Shown here: positions 1 to 11,202 of the stretch, piece by piece
Numbering within the stretch: position 1 is the first letter of the stretch
Layout: each line of letters begins with the position of its first letter
From: Hyperoodon ampullatus
Taxonomy: Eukaryota; Chordata; Mammalia; Artiodactyla; Ziphiidae
Assembly (NCBI GenBank): GCA_949752795.1
Contig: OX457061.1
Coordinates: forward strand, 121,478,152 to 121,542,151
Length of the DNA: 64,000 nt
Reading direction: 5' to 3'
Notes under the pieces: model-generated
The model's database searches: none
What the model was told of the DNA's origin: nothing
What the model saw: only the letters and a program-made list of their open reading frames with translations
Position numbers and translations under genes: made by a program

Positions 1-1599
1 TATCACTGCACCTCTGAACATATATAAACATGGGATAATTTTATGACTGAGTTTTATAAAAAAGAGAAATTAGTTGAGTCATAAAATAATTTAATGCACC
101 TTCTAGTATAGCAATCTATTATTAATAATGAGCTAATAGAAAAACTTCATATTCATGCTTAAAATTATTGTTTTAAGTGTAGCCCTTCAAAAAGATCCCC
201 AAAGTCCAGTCATTTAAAAAAAATCATAAGATCACTTTGGAGTTCAGGGGTCCTTGATTCTCTCATCCTTTCTCCGGGGTAGCGACTGGGGTCTGGTCCA
301 GTAGAGCTGAGATCCTGTTGCTGAAGAAATAAGATGACTCCACGGGCCTCATCCCATGGGCTCACCCCAAATATTTGTGCTGTTTCATGGAACATACTAA
401 CAACACGAAAGCCTCCTTGATTGCAGGAATTAGATTTGCAAGAATCCCAGCAGTTGTAGAGCAAAGCCCATCCATCACAACAGTAAGACAGTGAGGCAGC
501 CAAGTGATCCTTCTAGTTTTATGCTGTCAGTTAATTTTTAGTGAAAAGTCTACAAGTGTGAGGCCATCTGGGGAGTCAGCAACTGGTAGGCCTATTTTAC
601 ACAGAACTTTAGTGCTCGCTTAGTTTCTGTAGATTTACAATATCTAATGGTAAAATTGTTTAAGTGGTATTTTTCTTTCACATTGTGTATTATGTGATGT
701 CTATAATAATACAATTATAACAAACAAAATATTGATAATACGATAGCAACATTATCGGGGGTTGTATGTATTTTTCTCACCCTAAAAAAATCTGCTATGT
801 AGTGCTATAATCATCTTTTCCTAGAATAAGAAACCAAGAATCTGGGAATTAAATAACTGGAACTATCCAGACCCCTGGCAATAAATGATGAAACCATGGA
901 ATTGCTTAACTATGATAAAAACATTTGCATTTTCAATGTCAATCTTGAGTCAGATTTTAAATTTGGACCATCAAATATATTTGTGTGACTATATAAAATA
1001 GTTAAAAACTATTTCCTATAGCACAGACATTTTTAAAAAATAATGCAGATACCCAATTTATTTTCATTTTTTAGAACAAGAGTCCTTCAACATCTTGCTT
1101 TCTATTACCTTTGCCAGGAAAGAAATATTTGAATGAGACATTTTAATAAGGGAAATATTTTTACTTAAAATAAAAGTTTCTATTTTTTCACCTCCAAAAT
1201 TAACAGGAAAGCCACTGGCGATACATTTGTTAGTGAAATCATATTCCAGATGCTTTTGAAAAAACAACACTGCACCAAATCACATTATATAATGTAATTG
1301 TCCACAGTCTATTCCTAAGATATTCCTAGGTCTGACATAAATTTAAAAATGAGTAAAGATACAGGTCATATAAATAGCCTTACAGATAGCCTTTCCGAGA
1401 AACAGCCTTACTTAAAAACAGGAATTATTAAAAAATAAAATAATACCTCAATACTAACACAGAAGTCACTACAGAGTCTATTTTCATAAACTACCACTTA
1501 AAATTTAAATTAGAAAGTGTTAGAGATGTTCAAAAAATGTTATATCACCATGAATTCAGGCTAACTAGGATAGCTGCATTGTGCCTCTTGGAAATTTTT

Positions 1600-1790
1600 G
1601 TTTCTACAAATTGTGTGTTATGATCACCTAGAGAGCTTGGAAATGCAGATTACTGAGACATCCTAAATGTTAATGAGTACAAATCTCCGCAACTGAGATC
1701 CAGAAAACTGGGTCTCAGCAGTCCCTCCCAGCGATGCTGAGACAGCTGCTGCGTGGACCACAGTGTGAGAAATATTGTCCTCATCTGGAC
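1600..1790 (+). mobile_element. MER5A-like hAT-Charlie MITE remnant
   Basis: The region reads like a diverged MER5-type non-autonomous hAT element: 'cctagagagcttggaaatgc' at its left side and a 'gatgctgagacagctgctgc' to 'gtggaccacagtgtgagaa' right side, the two hallmark arms of this family. Terminal repeats are decayed and no 8-bp target duplication was confirmed. The family name is from recognition of the arms only. Confidence 0.55.
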
Positions 1791-3086
1791 TGTCATTATT
1801 GCATGTACACAGAATGTGGTCATTTTACACGTTGTTGCCAGCTTTTATGATGGACGAATGCTGTATGAAGATGATGAAGTTTAAATTGTTCAAAGTGTCA
1901 TTTTCTATTTAAACACATATCCAGAGTAAAGTGGCTTTGTCAGTATAACTCCATAGCTCTGATTACAGGTTTGAGGAGGCCAACTTACTTGCACGACAGA
2001 AATAAACTTTAATCTCATAGGTCATTTGCTCAGCTTTACAGTAGGATAAAAAGCAGGAGAGAGAGCAGATAAAGCGTCTTCATCTGAGTGCGAGGCCTTA
2101 TAACTTCTCAAGCACACAGGACTTTTAGTTCCCTCACCTACAGAGGGCATGCATGGCTTCCTAGTCTAAAGAAACAGATACAGTATCATAAGTAGCAACG
2201 ATCCTTTCAGCTAGACAATGCAAATGCAGTCGTGGACCCAAAACTATGCTGTCAGGTAATACAAAAGAAAAACCTGTGAGGTGGGACAGAGTTAAGTCAC
2301 AGCCTTGCTCTCTATCCCCCGACACTCCCACTACCAGAAACCAGAAACCTCTGTAAAGGTGTTCCCCCTTACTGTGGCTCATACCCACGTGGTCTGTGCA
2401 CTCATCCAGTGAACCAACCAGCCCTTCATGTCCTGACCATCCTGTCTTTAGTAATAATGTTTGCATTGCTCACTCCAATTTCTGTTTAAACCACAGCTCT
2501 GTGAGCTGATGGGATGTGAGATGCCCTTACTATGTCGTGTTCTTCAGCCATTTTATACACTAGCCATTTGTAAATGTGTTCCTTTCTCCAAAGGGATCTA
2601 TTCCAGGGGCCCAGACTGATATAAAAGTGCCTGTTCCAAGCCATTAATAGTAGTTTCAGCTATGGCTTCTGTTACAGTGTAAACAAGCCCAATATGGACC
2701 ACCTATTTCTGCTAAAATCCATTGAATCCTCCAAGAGGCTTGGGCAAAGACCCCAAGCATTCTATCTGCCAGCTGTGTGTTAGCTCTTGTCCTCGGGAGA
2801 TTCAACTCAAAGGCAATTTTCAAGCAATTCTTTATCTTGTTAATATTCCAGACAAGCTCTGACCACATCAGTGGCTTCACTGGACAACAGAGGGATATGT
2901 TCTGTCCATTGCTGCATGGCCTGGACACCACCATGACTACATCAAAGACCAATCCAAGACATGTGCCTTGGTGCTGTAGTCCCCTTCTGAGCTGGCAATT
3001 AGATGGGGACTACATGACCTAATTAATTCTACCCTGGGATTTCTATAAGGAATTGCATCTCCCACCTTGGAATGTTCCTTTTCTTC

Positions 3087-3487
3087 AAGAGGAAATTGTT
3101 TTTTCATGTTTTTTATAAAGAGGAAATTGTTTTTTTAATATAAAATTCATTTATTTATTCATTTTTGGCTGTGTTGGGTCTTGTTGCTGTGCATGGGCTT
3201 TCTCTAGTTGTGGCGACCGGGGGCTACTCTTCATTGCGGTGCACGGGCTTCTCCTTGTGGTGGCTTCTCTTGTTATGGAGCATGGGCTCTAGGCACACAG
3301 GTTTCAGTAGTTGTGGCATGCGAGCTCAGTAGTTGTGGTTTGTGGGCTCTAGAGTGCAGGCTCAGTAGTTGTGGTGCATGGGCATATTTGCTCCACAGCA
3401 TGTGAGATCTTCCCGGGCCAGGGCTTGAACCCGTGTCCCTTGCATTGGCAGATGGATTCTTAACCACTGCACCACCAGGAAAGCCCC
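3087..3487 (-). mobile_element. CHR-type tRNA-derived SINE, long form, antisense
   Basis: Read on the minus strand it starts at the tRNA-like head near 3487 ('ggctttcctggtggtgcagt') and ends in an AATAAATAAAT-type tail near 3149. The body shows the long CHR form with repeated 'ctactgagc' modules. The sequence at 3087-3135 next to the tail contains a roughly 30-bp imperfect direct repeat of 'agaggaaattgtttttt', so the insertion edge on that side is a local duplication rather than a clean target-site duplication. Confidence 0.9.
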
Positions 3488-4268
3488 CTTGAGATGTTCT
3501 TAACTGCCCAATTAAGGGCTCATTTGCCTGACCATAATGCAAGGCCACTGGCCAGGACCCAGGAGTCCCTGAATATCAGATATAAAGCTATATAAAGCTA
3601 TAGCTTTGAGATAAAGAACCGGTTCTTGTGATACTGCCACATTCAGTGCTTCTCAAATCAGCCCATTGTGTAGACTTACCTACTCATTCCACTGCAGATA
3701 CACTGTGGGTCCTGACCATCCATATGAGAGTTTCCATTGGTGAACCAAGGGACCTGTTTTTCCTCAGTGGGAAGAGAAGCGTGAGGTTCATACCACTCTC
3801 GGTAGCTTCCATCATGGGTCCATTGTCAAAAGGCTACATTTTCATATGATGTACTTCACCCAAGTTACTCCTCTTAGCTTGTTCCTGAATATGTCATTTT
3901 CATTTTTATCAGGGAACTTGAATGGAGATGCCTTTTTGACATCATGCATGACATGGTAGATATCTTAGACCTAAATAGAGTCTGATACTCTTCAGATTCC
4001 TTTAGTCTAGGGACTGTCTCTACCAGAGCCCAAGAGAATGCCAGTAGCTGTCATTCAAAGAGATTAATCTGCTCATGGCATTAGAGAGTTTTCTGGTATA
4101 GAATCCTAGCAGCCACCTTAGGGTGCTATTGAGCTTTTCCCAGAAACTCCAGTCTGCATGTTTTAGTAACAGCTACCTCTACAGTGGATGACTTTTAAGG
4201 CCTCAGAGAGGCAGCTTGGGTTGTTGCCTGCCTCAGATGTCTTGCAGTTGGCCCTTGTTCCCCTTTCG

Positions 4269-4481
4269 AATTCAGCCTGTCTTGGGACTTCCCGGGCAGT
4301 CCAGTGGTTAAGCCTTTGCCTTCCAATGCAGGGGGTGTGGGTTCGATCCCTGGTCAGGGAGCTAAGATCCCACATGTCTCGGACCAAAAAAAACAAAACA
4401 TAAAACAGAAGCAATATTGTAACAAATTCAATAAAAACTTTAAAAATGGTCCACATCAAAAAAAAAAATTCAGCCTGTCTT
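4269..4481 (+). mobile_element. tRNA-derived SINE ('gggacttccc' head) with perfect 15-bp target-site duplication
   Basis: A second artiodactyl SINE type begins at 4284 with 'gggacttcccgggcagtcca', carries B-box-like 'gggttcgatccctgg' and ends in an A-rich tail at 4466. It is flanked by perfect direct repeats 'aattcagcctgtctt' at 4269-4283 and 4467-4481, which define the insertion exactly. Confidence 0.92.
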
Positions 4482-5481
4482 TCTGTCACTCTGTACACCA
4501 TGACCAACAGAAACCCAAAACGTATCTGCCAGATTTCAAATAGTGCTGCAAGCTGTTTTCCTCTTAGTGGGATCCAGGAGAATAGCAGTGTGTCCTTTAT
4601 TGTGTGTGAATTGTCTCTAGTGGTTTATTCCAGAAACTTCACTGATGGCACTGGTCTCTGACTCTTGGCTGCATGTAGTCTGAATCTTAAGCTTTACCTA
4701 GTCATGTGTGCGACTACGCTTTCCAAACCTTGCCCGACTTTCTCCTCCAAGAGGAAAGTTCTCATTCATCATTAGCCAACTTAGTCTGACAATGATCTGG
4801 ACCAAACTGCTTCCAACCAGGTTGTGACACATGTTGGAGAAGTCGGGTTTCCTTAAGCGACAAAGAGTAAGGTGACAGTTGGGTTTACCCCACATGAAGA
4901 CTCACTGTGTTTGAGGTTTTTTTAGATTGGGATGGAGAGGAAAGATGTAGCCAAGTGGACCAAAGCATACCAGCCTCCTCTGTTCTGAAACTCCTAAAGA
5001 GGTTTCACCACGTCCACCTCGTGGAGGCAGTTATGGGGACTTCCTTAGTGAACCCACGCAGTCAGCAGTCAGCCTGCAAGACCTGCTTATTTTTATCCTA
5101 GTCCAATCAGGACTATTCCAGAGAAAATGAACGAGGGGTAGCACCCCTGCTGCCATCATGTCCTTAATCAGAGCTGAGTTTTCTTTACCTCCCTGGAATC
5201 TTGTGCTGTTTAATAGTTACTACAGCGGAAGGTTTAGGCAGTTCTAAGGGCTCCCATTTTAGTACATCCAATTACAACTGGGCTAAGGAACAGCAGCCCA
5301 AGATTAGACTCATGCCAGAAATGGCAAGGGCCTTCATCCACGGTCACATCCTTCCCAGTTATACATTTAGCCAAAGGTGATACCACCTACTGGCTACGTC
5401 TTAGTCCCTTCTTTTCCTATCTGCAGTTTTCACTACAACCATGATACCTACAAACACAGCATCACTCTGCCTTCTTCTCTT

Positions 5482-5718
5482 CTCCACCAGCTTTTTTTTT
5501 TTTTTTTTTTTTGCGGTACGCGGGCCTCTGACTGCTGTGGCCTCTCCCGTTGCGGAGCACAGGCTCTGGACGTGCAGGCTCAGCGGCCACGGCTCACAGG
5601 CCCAGCTGCTCCGTGGCATGTGGGATCTTCCCGGACAGGGGCACGAACCCGTGTCCCCTGCATCGGCAGGCGGACTCTCAACCACTGCGCCACCAGGGAA
5701 GCCCTCCACCAGCTTTTT
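5482..5718 (-). mobile_element. CHR-2-type SINE, short young form, antisense, with TSD
   Basis: A poly-T of about 22 bases leads into 'gcggtacgcgggcctctg' and the element ends at 5703 with 'accagggaagccc' (its head on the minus strand). Direct repeats 'ctccaccagctttt' at 5482-5495 and 5704-5717 flank it. Open frames read across this segment are artefacts of the GC-rich SINE. Confidence 0.95.
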
Positions 5719-6395
5719 AACATTGCTCTTAACTTCACCTTCTCGCTTCCCAGCAGCCTTACTGCTCATGGCGCCCTGGCTTCCACAATCCCAAAGAGCT
5801 GTGTTCACCACCCCTGGCCATTCTCCATTAACCACGGCACGCAGCCTGGGACCCCACTCAGAACTGGACAAGGAGACCCTGGCCTTCGTGGGCAGGCTTC
5901 TTTGTGTCTTCACAGATGCAGTCAATTCAGCCACCGCATCAGCGCCTTTTGTTTGCATTCCCATTGGCACCACTGGAATAACTTCTGAGATGAAAGTGCC
6001 AGATTTAACAGGGTTCCTTAAGGGAAGCAGCTGCTGGAACTAGAACAGATTTACTTCCCCTCCGGCTGGCGACAACGTGCCAGGAAATCTTTCATAGGAA
6101 TCCTGTCAGTTTTCGCTCTTTTCACTCTGTGTCTTGAAAGCCACATAAAGAGAGCTGAGAGAGTCTTCTCTGGCCAAGTTCCTTCTTCTGAATGGCCCAG
6201 ATTTGTTTTTTCCTTCAGTGAAACCCAGCATGTCAGCTGCAAGAGTAATCGTGTCCATGAATTGTATATACTCTCCTGCCTTCCCCAAAAGAGAGCCGCC
6301 TGGAACCCAGGCCTGGGGGACTCCCCGAATCACTGTATCTACCAGAGTTTAGGTCAGAGCATGTGGTTTGGGGAGGCTCATTTTTTTTCTTTTTG

Positions 6396-6420
6396 CATTA
6401 TTATTATTATTATTTTTTAA
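6396..6420. repeat. Short (ATT)n tract
   Basis: About seven ATT units followed by an A/T run; a minor microsatellite in the GLRA3 intron. Confidence 0.8.
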
Positions 6421-8019
6421 ATTGCTGTATGGCCAGCCCAGGTTTGCTACATCCCTTAAGAGAGCTGTGTCTTCTTCAGGGCTGTTCCAGTACACAGCAG
6501 AAAGACAACAGGCCGCTTTCCTTCTCAGCATAGATTCACATCACCCCAGGCTTCACCCACTCCAAAAGGGTCCTTGAATTTAGCCTGCCAGCAATTCCCG
6601 AACGGCAACATTGCAGCAAGTTAGGAGTTCGCATTCACATCAAACGTTGTTTTTCAGCTGCAGCATGCAGAAAAATCATCAGCTCTTATGTCAATTAACC
6701 TAAAGATCCTGGAAAGTGTGAACCACCCAGGTATCTGCTGGTCCTTCTCAGCAAAGTGGCCCAGATCCTATTTACTTTGTCCCGTGTGGTATCTACTAGC
6801 CCCATGAGGCTGTTGAGCCCTAGAAATATGGAGTCTGAATTGAGGGGTGTTATAAATGTAAAATGCACACTGATTTCAAGGACTTAGTATGCAATAAAGA
6901 ACACAAAATTTCTCCTTTAATTTCTACTTGAGTCAATGTTTGAATAATATTTAGGATGTAGTGAGTTAAGGAAAATATACTATTAAAATTAATTTTGCCT
7001 ATTTCTTTTAATTTAAATGTAAAGTTTAGATTTAAAATTACACATGTAGCTTTCGTTGGTGGTTCCTATTATATTTCCACTGGACAGGGCTGCACTGTAG
7101 TCACTTGTTTCCAGTGTCATTTGCCTGGGGTGGCAGAGGAGTGACATCAAGACAAAGTGCAGTGTCCCTCTAAGTCCCCACTGGACTTGTGCTTTCATCG
7201 TGAACACAGGCTGCAAAGCTGCTCGATGCGCTTGCTCTGGTTTCTCTTTCCCCCAAGTGGTTTTAGCTGCACAAAGATAATCAGTTAACAGGAGACAAAG
7301 CCACTTTCTCCTCAGTTTTATGACTCTGTTTCCGTTCGGTTTTATCTCACTCATCATCCACCTGCCAGTTCAATAGGGCATATGTGTGTGTCATCCATAT
7401 CCCAACAGTATGGTTTATCCCCAGTATTTTCTGTGGAGCTTTTGCAACCTCAAACCCAGGGAGGATCAGGGTCATGTTCTCATCAGAACTCCCTCCCAGA
7501 ACCTTTGGCTGCATTGAGTCTGAAAGGATCTGAAAGCCAGGTCACCTTCCGTCACCACCACTGAGGTTTTAGGTTCAAACTGTCAATCAGACACTCCAGA
7601 CACGATAGGCTTTAACCTAATATTGCGTTTACTTGGTCCTCTAGGAGCATGCGAGGCAGGTGACATGCCAGACACAGCATCTTCATTTCATGGGGAGGTC
7701 CAGCAGTGACTCAAGAGCTTCTTCCCCCGGCCCCTCCAGCCTTCAGGCCACTGAACTTCTCCCCCAGGGCAGGTGCCACAGTAAAGGAAGAAAACTCCAC
7801 ATTCCTCTTTTCAAGGAAATCATGCTGGAAAAACTAGGTCTTTCTCTGCAGTTCTCAACAGTCAGGCCTGGTGTTACCCCTTTACTCACAGTTCCCTGGA
7901 AAGATCCAACTGAGAAAATATAGTTGTTCACTATGTATGTTAAATCTTAAATCTCAAATCTCTGTTTTGAGACAAGTGTGTATGTGGGAGGCTCTCTAAA
8001 GGTCTGAAAATATTCAATT

Positions 8020-8370
8020 CTCCAGAGCAGATGGACAGTGGAGGAAGGTGGTTAAAATGTACAAACTTCCAGTTTTAAATAAATAAGTTCTAGGGACATA
8101 ATGTACAACATGATGACTTGAGTTAGCACTGCTGTAAGATGTATCATGTATGATATAGTGGAAAGTTGTGAAGAGAGTAGACCCTAAGAATTCTCATCAC
8201 AAGGAGAATTTTTTTCTTTTCTTTTTATTGTATCTATACAAGACGATGGATGTTCACTAAACCTATTATGGTAATCATTTCACAGTATGTATAAGTCAAA
8301 CCATCATGCTGTATATATTAAATTTATATGGTGATGTATCAATTATTTCCCCATAAAGATAAAGACAATA
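8020..8370 (+). mobile_element. Old L1 3' end (L1M-type)
   Basis: Typical mammalian L1M 3'UTR wording is visible: 'aaacttccagttttaaataa', a 'cataatgtacaacatgatga' block, 'ttctcatcacaaggag' and a terminal 'aaatttatatggtgatgtat' followed by a decayed A-rich end. Diverged and sense to GLRA3. Confidence 0.75.
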
Positions 8371-9020
8371 CAAAGAAAACAGTTACTTGGCCTTAACTTT
8401 TCCATGGTGGCTAAAAACATTGGCAGTATAAATGAACATCCCTGTTAAAGACCACTAGAAAACCAATTTCCAATTTTTGTAAGATTGCAACAGTTACATG
8501 TAATTTGGATTATCAGCTTTTATTTTAGGCTTGTTTCCTCAAAATTCAATTGCTTATACATCTTACAGTGGAGATATATTCCAGTAATTATATGTTTCTG
8601 TTTTTCAGGTATAATTGCCTTATTTCCTAATTCCCCAAAAAACTATTTCATACATTATTACATCAACTTTGATTATCTTCTCAATTTTAGAATCCATTTA
8701 AATTTCTATTTTTCCCTTTCATATTTTGTAATATACTGTTCATTAGGCCTGTACTATCACAGACCTAAAATAAATTTTCAAGAGTTTGAGCCAATTAATT
8801 ACTTTTAACTCTTATGTTACCATCACAGAGTACTTTCATAAAAATTGAGCTGTAACAACTTTTTAAGATGTCATCTTTTAAACATTGAATTTTAGTAGCA
8901 AAAATCCAATTAATTGGCAGTTATCTACAGTTACATTCTAAACAAATGCATTAAATTATTCATTAATGAATTTCATTATAAAGGATTAAATACCATATTT
9001 TCCATCATGAACACATTTCA

Positions 9021-9370
9021 TTTATCATTTTTTTAAATAAATTTATTTATTTTATTTTTGGCTGCGTTGGGTCTTCGTTGCTGTGCCCGGGCTTTTCTCC
9101 AGTTGTGGCGAGTAGGGGCCACTCTTCGTTGTTGTGCACGGGGTTCTCACTGCGGTGGCTTCTCTTGTTGCGGAGCACGGGCTCTAGGTGCACGGGCTTC
9201 AGCAGTTGCAGCGGGCGGGCTCTAGAACGCAGGCTCAGTAGTTGTGGTGCATGGGCCCAGCTGCTCCACAGCATGTGGGATCTCCCCAGAGCAGGGCTAG
9301 AACCCGCGTCCCCTGCATTGGCAGGCGAACTCTCAACCACTACGCCACCAGGGAAGCCCTATCATGTTTT
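9021..9370 (-). mobile_element. CHR-type SINE, long form, antisense
   Basis: The tail 'aaataaatttatttatttta' at 9034 precedes 'tttggctgcgttgggtcttc', and the head 'gccaccagggaagccc' ends at 9359. Imperfect flanking repeats 'tatcattttt' (9023) and 'tatcatgttttt' (9360) look like a decayed target-site duplication. Confidence 0.93.
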
Positions 9371-10119
9371 TATTAAGTAATTTTTCTTTAAATTTTGTTT
9401 TTTTCATATATATACATGGAGAATTCTCAATTTGCAACATTTTAGAGAAAAATAACAATACTTTTAGGACCATGATAAGTTATAATTTTCTTTAACATGA
9501 AACTTCTGCCAGATTTCCTTCATAATTTCAACAAAACCAATGTACCTTAAAAGTAATAGTATATGAACTAGAATATCTGGCCATCTGATAGTATGCCAAA
9601 TGGGTTAGTATAAAACATCAAGTGAGAATAACAATAACCAAGCAGCATTGTCAATCTAGATTGTATTTCCCAATGAAGTAACATGAAATTGTAGGAAACA
9701 AGCATTAAAGTGTTTGCCTCCATGAAAAAGAAATATTCAAACTATGATCATAGTATTTTCCCTTTGACATCATATATGCACACATTTAAACACATGATGT
9801 GAAAAAAATCTAGTACATGAACATATATAATATAATGTCCAAATAGATTTTTTTGTTGCTCAATTTATTTAGATATTCTAGCAATATGTAGACAATATCA
9901 GAATATTTAATTTTTCCATTAAAACATAACACTTGAGTGTTTCATTGAATGAACACGTCTGTATGATGCAGCAGGATAAATCAATAAAACTTGAATAGGA
10001 AAGAAAAGCAACTCACCTTTATATGCTTTACCTTTTCATTATAATAATGTTATCATTTATCATGATAAAGCTTAAGTTATGGTTCTGAAATGCCTGATAT
10101 ACATGCCCTATTCCATGAC

Positions 10120-10810
10120 TAAAGTGCTTTCTTTCTTTTTTTTTTTAACATCTTTATTGGAGTATAATCGCTTTACAATGGTGTGTTAGTTTCTATTGTA
10201 TACCAAAGTGAATCAGCTATACGTATACATATATCCCCATATCTCTTCCCTCTTGCGTCTCCCTCCCTCCGACCCTCCCTATCCCACCCTTCTTGGTGGT
10301 CACAAAGCACCGAGCTGATCTCCCTGTGCTATGCGGCTGCTTCCCACTAGCTATCTATTTTACGTTTGGTAGTGTATATATGTCCATGGCACTCTCTCAC
10401 TTTGTCACAGCTTACCCTTCCCCCTCCCCATATCCTCAAGTCCATGCTCTAGTAGGTCTGTGTCTTTATTCCCGTCTTGCCCCTAGGTTCTTCATGACCT
10501 TTTTTTTTTCTTTCTTAGATTCCATATATATGTGTTAGCATACGGTATTTGTTTTTCGCTTTCTGACTTACTTCACTCTGTATGACAGACTCTAGGTCCA
10601 TCCACCTCACGATAAATAACTCAATTTCATTTCTTTTTATTGCTGAGTAATATTCCATTGTATATATGTCCACATCTTCTTTATCCATTCATCTGTCGAT
10701 GGACACTTAGGTTGCTTCCATGTCCTGGCTATTGTAAATAGTGCTGCAATGAACATTTTGGTACATGACTCTTTTTGAATTATGGTTTTCTCAGGGTTAA
10801 AGTGCTTTCT
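10120..10810 (-). mobile_element. 5'-truncated L1 abutting the GLRA3 last-exon acceptor, 13-bp TSD
   Basis: The L1 3' end is at 10133 (poly-T, then 'aacatctttattggagtata', the reverse of the L1 tail). The element runs antisense to 10797, where it is truncated inside ORF2 at '...ttctcaggg'. Perfect direct repeats 'taaagtgctttct' lie at 10120-10132 and 10798-10810. The second copy is only 19 bases from the exon, so the insertion split the ancestral 3' splice-site region. Length is about 665 bp. Confidence 0.95.
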
Positions 10811-10829
10811 AATGTTTTTCTTATGACAG
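10797..10829 (+). promoter_or_regulatory. GLRA3: 3' splice site of GLRA3 terminal exon, rebuilt by an L1 target duplication
   Basis: The acceptor reads 'aatgtttttcttatgacag' with AG at 10828-10829 behind a T-rich tract. A branch-like T-T-A-A lies at 10797-10800, 29 bases before the exon. Its first T is the last base of the L1 and the rest comes from the duplicated target. The presumed original branch motif 'gactaa' (10117-10122) is now about 700 bp away. Use of either branch point is inference. Confidence 0.8.
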
Positions 10830-11108
10830 GATGATGAGGTAAGGGGAAGCCGATTCAGTTTCACAGCCTATGGAATGGGACCGTGTCTGCAAACAAAAGA
10901 CGGTGTGACTCCAAAGGGCCCAAACCATCCTGTCCAGGTAATGCCAAAGAGCCTGGATGAAATGAGGAAGGTCTTCATTGACAGGGCCAGGAAGATTGAC
11001 ACCATCTCCCGAGCTTGCTTCCCATTAGCCTTCTTGATTTTTAATATTTTCTACTGGGTTATCTATAAAATTCTTAGGCATGAGGATATTCATCAACAAC
11101 AAGATTAA
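10830..11108 (+). CDS. GLRA3: Glycine receptor subunit alpha-3, terminal coding exon
   Basis: GLRA3 encodes a subunit of the pentameric, strychnine-sensitive glycine-gated chloride channel (Cys-loop family) of inhibitory synapses in spinal cord, retina and brainstem. This exon gives 92 codons and a TAA at 11106-11108. It starts at the splice acceptor in the frame beginning Asp-Asp-Glu-Val-Arg, so no start codon belongs here. Residues 1-45 are the end of the large M3-M4 cytoplasmic loop ('[11 protein letters not shown]', then a Pro/Lys-rich part). Residues 46-62 are the basic pre-M4 segment '[17 protein letters not shown]'. Residues 64-82 form M4 ('[19 protein letters not shown]'), followed by the extracellular tail ending 'HEDIHQQQD', which as I recall it distinguishes alpha-3 from alpha-1 and alpha-2. 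The frame is intact. From memory, a few loop residues differ from human (Gly at 6, Thr at 22, Val at 26, Leu at 42); M4 looks unchanged. Confidence 0.96.
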   Translation, partial: DDEVRGSRFSFTAYGMGPCLQTKDGVTPKGPNHPVQVMPKSLDEMRKVFIDRARKIDTISRACFPLAFLIFNIFYWVIYKILRHEDIHQQQD

Positions 11109-11168
11109 GTCTCTGGGGGTGTGCAAGTGTGCAGACTGTCAACTCAGAAGGAAGGTTTTTTGCCATAG

Positions 11169-11202
11169 GGGTGTGTGTGTGTGTGTGTGTATGTGTGTGT
11201 GG
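11169..11202. repeat. (GT)n microsatellite in GLRA3 3'UTR
   Basis: About 15 GT units with one A interruption, starting about 60 bases after the stop codon. Confidence 0.95.

Larger units (their letters stand above)
2170..6560 (-). mobile_element. Probable degenerate class III (ERVL-like) endogenous retrovirus internal region
   Basis: On the minus strand the segment around 2500-2960 gives broken reading frames in several phases that resemble a retroviral integrase region, including a Gly-Thr-His-like stretch near 2560-2620 followed by a Trp-rich segment. Upstream on that strand (5400-6340) lie further interrupted frames without a recognisable domain. Many stop codons and frameshifts make it non-coding. 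It is interrupted by CHR SINEs at 3149-3487, 4284-4466 and 5492-5703. No LTRs were delimited. The class assignment is tentative; parts of the block could be unrelated unique intron sequence. It lies antisense to GLRA3. Confidence 0.4.
1..10829 (+). other. GLRA3: Last intron of GLRA3 (3' part)
   Basis: Everything upstream of the exon at 10830 is read as intron because the exon opens directly behind a consensus acceptor and no other coding homology was recognised before it. The intron starts outside the window. In mammals a 45-bp alternative exon (long versus short alpha-3 loop isoform) lies just upstream of this exon; I looked for it and did not see it, so it should lie further upstream. The intron is filled with repeats listed separately. 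The stretches 1-1600, 1800-2170, 6570-8020 and 9360-10120 are AT-rich or neutral sequence in which I recognise nothing. The intron assignment follows from the exon and is secure; absence of another exon is not proven. Confidence 0.85.

Noticed and set aside
5401..6043. Long open frames on both strands (about 190-203 codons)
   Set aside because: They run straight through a CHR-2 SINE and its poly-T; the GC-rich SINE lacks stops in several frames. No domain or splice signals in the flanking parts.
1..10829. The 45-bp alternative loop exon of GLRA3
   Set aside because: I looked for its expected coding sequence before the terminal exon and did not see it; probably upstream of the window, though a manual scan is not exhaustive.
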